Assembly (NCBI GenBank): GCA_009773645.1
Contig: WSYB01000024.1
Location: 1-63,554 of the forward strand
Direction: 5' to 3'
Length of the DNA: 63,554 nucleotides
DNA from: Geobacteraceae bacterium
Lineage (GTDB): Bacteria; Desulfobacterota; Desulfuromonadia; Geobacterales; Geobacteraceae
Shown: positions 57,699 through 63,554 of the stretch, piece by piece
Layout of the letters: every line of letters begins with the position of its first letter
How positions within the stretch are numbered: position 1 is the stretch's first letter
Notes under the pieces: generated by a model
The model's input: the letters and a program-made list of their open reading frames with translations, nothing else
Databases searched by the model: none
Told to the model about the DNA's origin: nothing
Translations under genes and position numbers: made by a program

Positions 57699-58568
57699 AT
57701 GCAAAAGTTCGGCTTTATCGGTCTCGGCATCATGGGAAGCGCCATAGCGAAAAATCTCGTCAACGCGGGGTTTGAAGTCACCGTCTGGAACCGCTCCCCG
57801 GAAAAAAACAAAGGCCTGGCCGACCTCGGCGCCAAAATGGCCGAAACACCGCAGGCGGTCATAGAGAGCTGTCCAGTCACCTTCACCATGCTGGCCGACC
57901 CGGCCGCGGCGCGGGAAGTATGCTTCGGGAAATACGGGGTCCTGGACGGGATCAGCCCGGGAAAAGGGTACGTGGACATGTCCACGGTAGACCCGGAGAC
58001 CTCACAAATGATCGGCGGGGCCGTTACCGCCATGGGGGGAAGGTTCCTGGAAGCCCCGGTATCGGGGAGCAGGAAGCCTGCGGAAGAGGGTACGCTCGTG
58101 ATTCTTGCCGCCGGGGACCGGACCCTCTTTGATGAGGCCATGCCCGGCCTGGAACGGATGGGAAAAAAGATCCTCTACCTGGGAGAGACGGGGAACGGCG
58201 CCAAGATGAAGCTGGTGGTCAACATGGTGATGGGGGGGATGATGGCCATCTTCTGCGAAGGGCTGGCCCTCGGAGGGAAAGTGGGGCTTGACACGGCCGA
58301 CATCCTGGATGTCATCGACTCGGGTGCCATGGCCAATCCCATGTTCAAGCTGAAAGGGGGACTCATCAGGGAAGGGAACTTCGCCACCGCATTCCCCCTC
58401 AAACACATGCAGAAAGACCTGCGACTCGCTGTCGGCCTGGGCGATCAGGCAAGCCAGCCCCTCTTCTCGGCTGCTGCGGCCAACGAAGCGTTCAAAAACG
58501 CAAAGGGACTCGGCTTTGGCGATGAGGATTTCTCAGCAATCTTCAAGGCCATTGCAAAACCTGATTAG
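57699..58568 (+). CDS. Beta-hydroxyacid dehydrogenase family NAD(P)-dependent reductase
   Basis: This 289-residue enzyme has an N-terminal Rossmann domain (MQKFGFIGLGIMGSAIAKNLVNAG, G-x-G-x-x-G), substrate motif LEAPVSGSRKPAEEGTLVILAAGD, the catalytic Lys in GNGAKMKLVVNMVMGGMMAIFCEGLALG, and KDLRLAV. This is the beta-hydroxyacid dehydrogenase family; Geobacter members of this kind reduce succinic semialdehyde and glyoxylate. The ATG at 57699 has AAGGAAGGAG upstream. It converges with the sigma-54 activator gene. Confidence 0.93.
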   Translation: MQKFGFIGLGIMGSAIAKNLVNAGFEVTVWNRSPEKNKGLADLGAKMAETPQAVIESCPVTFTMLADPAAAREVCFGKYGVLDGISPGKGYVDMSTVDPETSQMIGGAVTAMGGRFLEAPVSGSRKPAEEGTLVILAAGDRTLFDEAMPGLERMGKKILYLGETGNGAKMKLVVNMVMGGMMAIFCEGLALGGKVGLDTADILDVIDSGAMANPMFKLKGGLIREGNFATAFPLKHMQKDLRLAVGLGDQASQPLFSAAAANEAFKNAKGLGFGDEDFSAIFKAIAKPD

Positions 58569-58658
58569 GTCCAATCTTCCGCTAGCTGAAGTTACAACAC
58601 TTGGTGAGAATTTACATAAATTGGCGTGACGGTGCCTTCCGCATGTCGAGATAGCGTA

Positions 58659-58685
58659 ACAGGATCTTCAATCATGTGATCCTGT
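58659..58685. terminator. Hairpin between convergent genes
   Basis: ACAGGATC (58659-58666) and GATCCTGT (58678-58685) form a perfect 8-bp stem between the dehydrogenase and activator genes. There is no strong T-run on either side. Confidence 0.5.
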
Positions 58686-58708
58686 CATGACTTGATGAAA
58701 AGCGGCAT

Positions 58709-60238
58709 TTACCTTTTTACACGCCCGTACATTATGCCAAGCTTGTTCATTCGCCCTCTAAGTGTATTTGGGTTGATGCCGAGCAATTCCGCCGCGCCTC
58801 CTGGACCATGAATCTTCCCTTTGGTCATTTTGAGTACCTTGCTGATATGCAAGGACATCGCTTCGTCGAGGTTTAACGGGCCGCCACCTTTTCCTTCTGC
58901 AACGGGTTGTGTTTCGCCACCTTTGTCACCGGGCAGCAGGGAATCAAATCTCAGTTGTCCTCCCCGATGCCGGATCAGTTCCCTCTCCACCAGGTTTTCC
59001 AGTTCTCGTACATTCCCCGGCCAGCCGTAGTTCATCAGCCTCTCCAACGCACCGGGTGCAATGGCAGGGGGAATGGCAATCCCGAGTTCCCGGCTCTTCA
59101 GGGCCACAAAGTGACGTGTGAGGGCGGGGACGTCTTCTTTCCGCTGCCGCAGCGGTGGCATGATGATCGGAAACACATTCAACCTGAACCAGAGGTCTTC
59201 CCTGAACCGGTTTTCCGAAACCATGCTTTCAAGGTTGCGATGGGTGGCCGCGATTACCCGTATATCCACGGGGATTGGCCGCTCACCCCCCACCCGCTCG
59301 ATTTCGCGCTGCTGAAGCACCCGAAGGAGCCGCACCTGGGCCTGTGGTGGCAGTTCGCCGATCTCATCGAGAAAGATGGTACCGCCTGCCGCCCGCTCGA
59401 AGCGCCCCCGCTTTTGCGTAACCGCCCCGGTGAACGCGCCCTTTTCGTGGCCGAACAGCTCACTGTCGATGAGGCTATCCGGTATCGCGCCGCAGTTGAC
59501 CTTGATAAAGGGACCATCTTTACGTGGTGAGGCGAAATGGATGGCATTAGCGATTACTTCCTTCCCCGTTCCCGTCTCCCCCATCAAAAGCACTGTATTG
59601 GAAAGCGGCGCCACCTGCCTGACCATCTCCATGACGTTTCGCAGCCCCGAGTTCCCGCCTATGATCTCATCTCCAGCCTGGGAAAGGAGCTCCCTGTTAA
59701 GGAAGCGGTTGTCGTCGAGGAGAATGTCTTTGTACTTTACCACCGACTCATGGGCTAGAGCATTGGCCAGTGCTATTGCGAACGGCTCGGCTACAGTTGC
59801 CAGCAACTCCACATGTTCGGGAGTAAATTTCCCCTCGCCTCGGGTACGGAGGACCAGGAATCCGATAAGCTCCTCTTCTATCCTGAGCGGCATCGACAGA
59901 TCCGAGTGTCCTTCAAGCTTGATGAGTGGGGCAAATGCTCGAATACGGTCATCCTGATCTGAAGGGGTCAGGATAAATGGGGCCTGCAGTTTCCTTACCC
60001 ATTTCCAGAGCCCTTCAGGGATAGTAATTATCTCCTCGGGGGTCTTGGTACCGATAGTGGCAACGGCTATATGGCGAATCACCCCGAGGCTTTTGTCCGT
60101 GATATCAAGGAACATGTGGTCCATAGGGAAATGTTGCCGCAGATACTCGAACACTCGTCCGAATGCGGTGTTGATCTGGAGGCTGCTGCAAATCCTGAGG
60201 GTAACCTCTCTAAAAAATTCATCTCTGCTGACGGCCAT
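58709..60238 (-). CDS. Sigma-54-dependent transcriptional activator with N-terminal GAF domain
   Basis: The 509-residue protein has a GAF-like sensor (about 15-180), then an AAA+ sigma-54 interaction domain: GETGTGKEVIANAIH (Walker A), ELFGHEKGAFTGAVTQKRGRFE (GAFTGA loop), GGTIFLDEIGELP (Walker B), and FREDLWFRLNVFPI. A C-terminal Fis-type HTH (GPGGAAELLGINPNTLRGRMNKLGI) completes the FhlA/NorR-like architecture. It lacks a response-regulator receiver, so it likely senses a small ligand or gas. The ATG at 60238 has GAGGAG upstream. Targets are unknown; a strong dyad lies 90-130 bp upstream. Confidence 0.93.
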   Translation of the reverse strand: MAVSRDEFFREVTLRICSSLQINTAFGRVFEYLRQHFPMDHMFLDITDKSLGVIRHIAVATIGTKTPEEIITIPEGLWKWVRKLQAPFILTPSDQDDRIRAFAPLIKLEGHSDLSMPLRIEEELIGFLVLRTRGEGKFTPEHVELLATVAEPFAIALANALAHESVVKYKDILLDDNRFLNRELLSQAGDEIIGGNSGLRNVMEMVRQVAPLSNTVLLMGETGTGKEVIANAIHFASPRKDGPFIKVNCGAIPDSLIDSELFGHEKGAFTGAVTQKRGRFERAAGGTIFLDEIGELPPQAQVRLLRVLQQREIERVGGERPIPVDIRVIAATHRNLESMVSENRFREDLWFRLNVFPIIMPPLRQRKEDVPALTRHFVALKSRELGIAIPPAIAPGALERLMNYGWPGNVRELENLVERELIRHRGGQLRFDSLLPGDKGGETQPVAEGKGGGPLNLDEAMSLHISKVLKMTKGKIHGPGGAAELLGINPNTLRGRMNKLGIMYGRVKR

Positions 60239-60532
60239 AATAATTGCTCCTCGATGAAACGACGGCAGATGCTCTGTTGTCATATTTAACAATTTACAAA
60301 ATATTACTAAACTTGACAATATTAGTTATCCGTATTTAGTAATTAGTTTGATCTACTAAATACGGGTAAAACATTACATGCTGATTTGAATAATGGATGT
60401 CCCCGGAATTCCCGCCGGGGACCAGACCTTGGTTAACCAGCTGTTATTGTGCTATAATTTAACCAGCGGAACTCCGGCGTCAGGACTCTTCCCGAAGTTC
60501 GTAAAGTGCCGCTGAAACGGCGTGAGGTGCAG
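60239..60532. other. Divergent AT-rich regulatory region with dyad and hairpin
   Basis: CCGTATTTAGTA (60330-60341) is exactly inverted at 60354-60365, with a 12-bp spacer; extra TACTAAA half-site copies occur nearby (60305-60311). On the minus strand TTGTCA, a 17-bp spacer and TAAATT give a possible promoter for the activator gene. GTCCCCGG/CCGGGGAC (60399-60422) forms a hairpin toward the plus-strand gene. Confidence 0.6.
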
Positions 60533-61086
60533 ATGAGATCAACGTTGACAATTCTGCCGGCGGTTCTCCTTTCCGCCGTTTTCTTCACGGGAGACGTCAC
60601 CGCGCAGCTCAAGGCCGAGGAGAGAACCATGAAAGAAAAGGTTATCAAGAAGGGACAACCTGCCGGCGGGGAAACTCCGCAGGCCAAGCAGCCGGAGCAC
60701 CGGGTCCTGCACATCAGCGTTCACATCGACTCCCCTCCCGATGAGGTGTACGCGTTTGTCTCAAACCCGGCGAACCTGCCAAAGTGGGCCACGGGCCTGG
60801 GGGGTTCAATCAGGCAGGTGAAGGCGAATGGGTCGCGGACGCCCCGATGGGCAAGGTGAAGATCAGGTTTGCGGAACGGAACAGGTTCGGCGTCCTGGAT
60901 CACGACGTCATCCTGGAGTCGGGGGTTTCGATTCACAATCCTATGAGAGTGGTCCGAAGCGGCAACGGCAGCGAGGTCACCTTTATGCTGTTTCGACGGG
61001 AGGGAGTCTCTGATGAGGAGTTTTCGGCAGATGCCGAGTGGGTGGAGAAAGACCTGAGGATTCTCAAGAAGATATTGGAAGAATAA
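60533..61086 (+). pseudogene. SRPBCC family (polyketide cyclase-like) gene, frameshifted
   Basis: The first frame encodes a signal-like start (MRSTLTILPAVLLSAVFFTG), then HISVHIDSPPDEVYAFVSNPANLPKWATGLGGS. The next frame continues GEGEWVADAPMGKVKIRFAERNRFGVLDHDVILESGVSIHNPMRVVRSGNGSEVTFMLFRREGVSDEEFSADAEWVEKDLRILKKILEE. Together they form a normal SRPBCC domain of this type (NP-NLPKWA-GL ... EWVADTPMG ... LDHDV). The change of frame occurs between about 60800 and 60822, next to six Gs; one extra base restores it. An alternative start ATG at 60631 has GAGGAG upstream. It may be a real mutation, a phase switch or a sequencing error. Confidence 0.8.
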
Positions 61087-61107
61087 AGAAGAGGAGGAGA
61101 AACACCT

Positions 61108-61992
61108 ATGCAAAAAATCACACCACATTTATGGTTCGACAAGGAAGCTAAAGAAGCGGCCGGGTTTTATGCTTCTCTGTTTCCGGATTCAAAAGTTACG
61201 AATATAACGACGCTTCATGATACGCCGTCGGGCGCTTGCGATGTTGTCTCTTTCGAACTCTCGGGGCAGCCGTTCATGGCCATCAGTGCCGGGCCGCTAT
61301 TTAAATTCAACCCGTCTGTTTCCTTTCATGTTAAAGGCAGAACAAAGGACGAAGTCGATACCCTGTGGAATAAACTCGCCATAGGCGGCACGGTGCTTAT
61401 GGAGCTCGGAGCATATCCTTTCAGCGAAAAGTACGGGTGGATTCAGGATAAATACGGCCTTTCCTGGCAGTTGATGTTCGTGGGTGAGAATGAGATAAAA
61501 CAGAAGATAACGCCCGTGCTCCTGTTCGTCGGCAATGTGTGCGGCAAGGCAGAAGAGGCGGTCATTTTTTATGCTTCGGTGTTCAAGGATACAAGAGCAG
61601 ACATTCTTGCCCGCTATGGCAAGGGTGAGGAACCGGACAAGGAAGGAACGGTAAAGTACGCGGCTTTTACACTTCTTGGCCAGGAGTTCGGAGCCATGGA
61701 CAGCGCTCATGAGCACAAATTCTCTTTCAACGAAGCAATCTCCTTCATCATCCCTTGCGAAACTCAGGACGAAATAGATTACTACTGGGAAAAACTTTCC
61801 GCCGTGCCCGAAGCCGAACAGTGTGGCTGGCTGAAAGACAAGTACGGCCTTCCATGGCAGGTTTCGCCGGCCGTGATGGGCGAAATGATGAAAAACGGTA
61901 CCCGTGAGCAGATTGATCGGTTAACGCAGGCATTCTTGCCGATGAAGAAATTTGACATTGCAGCCCTCAAGCGGGCTTACATGGGGGAATAA
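61108..61992 (+). CDS. Two-domain VOC family protein (PhnB/3-dmu-9_3-mt-like)
   Basis: This 294-residue protein is built from two tandem vicinal-oxygen-chelate domains: first TPHLWFDKEAKEAAGFYASLFPDSKVTNITTLHDTPSG...VVSFELSGQPFMAISAGP...YGWIQDKYGLSWQL, then TPVLLFVGNVCGKAEEAVIFYASVFKDTRADIL...AAFTLLGQEFGAMDSAHEHKFSFNEAISFIIPCETQDEIDYYWEKLS...CGWLKDKYGLPWQVSP. These are the PhnB-like signatures. Catalytic function is unknown. It follows the SRPBCC gene by 21 bp, a common pairing of two small-molecule-binding folds. Confidence 0.93.
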   Translation: MQKITPHLWFDKEAKEAAGFYASLFPDSKVTNITTLHDTPSGACDVVSFELSGQPFMAISAGPLFKFNPSVSFHVKGRTKDEVDTLWNKLAIGGTVLMELGAYPFSEKYGWIQDKYGLSWQLMFVGENEIKQKITPVLLFVGNVCGKAEEAVIFYASVFKDTRADILARYGKGEEPDKEGTVKYAAFTLLGQEFGAMDSAHEHKFSFNEAISFIIPCETQDEIDYYWEKLSAVPEAEQCGWLKDKYGLPWQVSPAVMGEMMKNGTREQIDRLTQAFLPMKKFDIAALKRAYMGE

Positions 61993-62127
61993 TATGTGAA
62001 AGCGGGCAGGCTGAGAGGGGGGCAGGATAATGTACATGAAAGGAATTCCGGCATCTAATTGACTGAATTATAAATAATTAGGTCAATTCAACAACGGAAT
62101 TTATGTATTAAGTGTTAGCGGAAAGAT

Positions 62128-62870
62128 GTGGCGTTGTGTTGTGGCGGTAGGCGACAGGGTTGTGAATTTCTTTTCTACAAGTATTTCTTTAACTTGGACC
62201 GACCTCTCATTATATGTGAAGGTAAGACTGATATTGTTTATTTAAAATGTGCTTTGAGGCAGTTAGCAAATGATTATAGTCACTTAATTCAGAAAAAAGA
62301 TAAGGGTTTTGACTTTAACTTAATTTTCTTAGCTTAACAGATACTATCAAGGATGTATTTGCCATAGCAGAAGGTTCGTCTGGGTTGCTCTCTCTGATGA
62401 ACATCTATAAAAAACATATGGAATGTTTCAAAGGAGAAGTCAGAAAACATCCTGTCATAATTTTGGTAGACAATGATAGTGGTGCTAAGCAAATAAAGAT
62501 CAAATATGTAAAGGACGAAGTCGGTCCTTTTTATCATTATGGATTGAATCTTTATGTTACTTTTACACCACTTGGCCCTGGTGGTGAAGATTCAGCAATA
62601 GAAGATTTATTTGATGAAAAAACTCTATCACACAAGCTTGACGGCAAGACATTCAGCAAGAAAAAGAAGATTGATCCTAAGATTGAATTCGGAAAAACCG
62701 TTTTTGCAACAAAAGTGGTTAGCGCTAATCAAACAAAGATAAAGTTTGATGGTTTTAAGTGTCTTTTGGACCAGTTTTCACAGGTCATAGGACACTATAC
62801 GGGTGAAAAAGAAGGAGGCTGTAAAGAAGGTTGCTGCAGTATGACGCAGAAGAGAAATTGGAAACGATGA
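62128..62870 (+). pseudogene. Remnant of a retron-type reverse transcriptase C-terminal TOPRIM-like domain
   Basis: From about 62150 the frame encodes FLFYKYFFNLDRPLIICEGK, TDIVYLKCALRQLANDY and so on, a pattern I recognise from the C-terminal extension of some bacterial reverse transcriptases (I-x-C-E-G-K-T-D-x-x-Y-L, a TOPRIM-type acidic motif). It stops at 62337, but the other frame, open from 62319, continues LNFLSLTDTIKDVFAIAEGSSG...VIILVDNDSGAKQI (V-D-N-D-S-G, the second TOPRIM acidic motif) to 62870. One added base near 62328-62331 joins them. The N-terminal polymerase part is absent. The segment is AT-rich relative to its neighbours, a sign of transfer. The retron link is by memory, not by search. 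Confidence 0.6.
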
Positions 62871-62896
62871 GAGGGGATTATAACTTATCGGCAATT

Positions 62897-63455
62897 CTAA
62901 GCTACTACAGGGACCACAATTTGATTTTGAATTGCAGTGTATAGATCAATATCTACCTCTGGTGCTTTTATGGATATCAAGAGCGCGTATCGAGCTTGCT
63001 TGTTATACCTTTCCAGTTTTTTCCTTGACTTCCACCATCCCAGTGATGGGTAAACCGCAAGCATGCCACGTTGAGCTAGTTCGGCTGCTGTACCCCGCCA
63101 AGTATCGCTATGCAATGACCCGAGGTGTCGAAGCTTTTTCCCAAGCGCCCAATCTGTATCTGTACCGCCAACTGCAATTCCTTCCTCTTCATCACGTACG
63201 TGCTGATTGATTCGATATCTGAACTGAGCTTCGGTTTCAGTTGGCCTTCTCACTTCAAACCGCAATCCGTGAGACTCATACATATACCTTCCTCTAAACC
63301 CTCGTGCAGACGGATTCGGCTCAATGAAGTATGAAAGGGTGACCTGCATTTCGACTTCGGTTGCTCCAAGCGCTTCCAGTTCAGCTAAGGGCCACGGGAG
63401 TCTATGTAGGTGCATGTCTCTTGTGACCGGATCTTTTTTAGGCTCCCTGTGGAAT
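62897..63455 (-). pseudogene. C-terminal fragment of a large subtilase (S8 peptidase, IetS-like), cut by an IS
   Basis: About 186 codons on the minus strand, open up to the IS border (QFHREPKKDPVTRDMHLHRLPWPLAELEALG...EVEMQVTLSYFIEPNPSARGFRGRYMYESHGLRFEVRRPTETEAQFRYRIN...WALGKKLRHLGSLHSDTWRGTAAELAQRGMLAVYPSLGWWKSR...RYALLISIKAPEVDIDLYT). This block is familiar from the C-terminal region of large S8-family peptidases encoded next to AAA ATPases (IetAS-type pairs). The catalytic Asp/His/Ser part would lie upstream, beyond the IS, and is not in the window. No partner ATPase gene is present here. Confidence 0.6.
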
Positions 63456-63554
63456 TGTCATCGATAATGTAAAAATACCCCCCTGTGGTAATTGAAAAGT
63501 ACCCCCCTGGAAAACATCAGGGGAGGGAAAGATGGTTCACACAGACGAGCAGTA
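63456..63554 (+). mobile_element. Left end of an IS21-like insertion sequence (continues beyond window)
   Basis: The segment begins TGTCATCGAT at the point where the subtilase frame breaks off. It has two subterminal copies of a AAAA-TACCCCCCTG motif (63470-63485 and 63494-63509), the multiple-terminal-repeat arrangement of IS21-family elements. A start codon at 63532, after GGGAGGG, opens a frame MVHTDEQ..., as expected for an IstA transposase. Confidence 0.6.
63532..63554 (+). CDS. IstA-like transposase, first codons only
   Basis: ATG at 63532 is preceded by GGGAGGG nine bases upstream; only MVHTDEQ is within the window. The call rests on its position just inside an IS21-like terminal repeat region and cannot be tested on seven residues. 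Confidence 0.4.

Noticed and set aside
1-63554. tRNA or rRNA genes
   Set aside because: No T-loop/acceptor arrangement or rRNA segment was recognised; a covariance search would be needed to exclude a divergent tRNA.

Overview
The window looks like a chromosomal segment of a Geobacteraceae-type deltaproteobacterium (Desulfuromonadia; Geobacter or Geotalea is my best guess). The basis is the combination of a PMT-like/TPR membrane protein, DUF3795 proteins, a PilZ protein, a PabB-PabC fusion, a beta-hydroxyacid dehydrogenase of the Geobacter succinic-semialdehyde-reductase type and a high load of small dispersed repeats. No rRNA, tRNA or CRISPR array was seen. Everything is read by eye from the sequence and translations; no database search was run.

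Layout. 1-6.3 kb: truncated M23-like fragment, MFS transporter, ccdAB, higBA flanked by a 79-bp direct repeat, a PMT-like/TPR membrane protein and a cyclophilin, the last two joined by a nine-copy heptamer repeat. 6.4-15.5 kb: exported peroxiredoxin, a 1389-aa surface protein of beta-propeller-type repeats, a pair of M16 peptidases and an Slp-like lipoprotein. 15.5-25.7 kb: DUF3795 proteins, ECF sigma factor, esterase, AraC regulator, KefC-type antiporter, CorA and an EmrAB-type efflux pair. 25.8-35.8 kb: one long minus-strand cluster with a TetR regulator, solute-binding protein, alpha/beta hydrolase, ferredoxin-nitroreductase, methyltransferase, EamA transporter, tautomerase and a complete OppBCDF-type ABC importer. 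36-39.8 kb: PilZ protein and polA. 39.9-47 kb: a type III restriction-modification operon (mod frameshifted at a six-base G tract, COG2865 ATP-binding protein, res, PIN-domain protein). 47-52.5 kb: small genes, hsp20 behind a MITE-like element, larE, cysK, an Rrf2 regulator and dapF. 52.5-58.6 kb: housekeeping run HIT, nfo, macro domain, dtd, TIGR02757, pabBC and a beta-hydroxyacid dehydrogenase. 58.7-63.5 kb: sigma-54 activator, frameshifted SRPBCC gene, VOC protein, then a decayed defence-like patch (C-terminal TOPRIM piece of a probable retron-type reverse transcriptase, and the C-terminal piece of a subtilase cut by the left end of an IS21-like element).

The most notable signals are: the mod frameshift at a G tract, as in phase-variable type III systems, with an accessory ATP-binding protein and a PIN protein in the same operon; the TetR-controlled import/modification cluster with four operator-like boxes at exact 13-bp spacing; and several families of dispersed repeats that supply parts of genes (the OppC N-terminus; stop codons or C-termini of larE, the solute-binding protein, the HIT protein and the TPR protein). 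A second gene (SRPBCC) is also frameshifted near a six-base G tract, so sequencing error must be excluded before phase variation is accepted.
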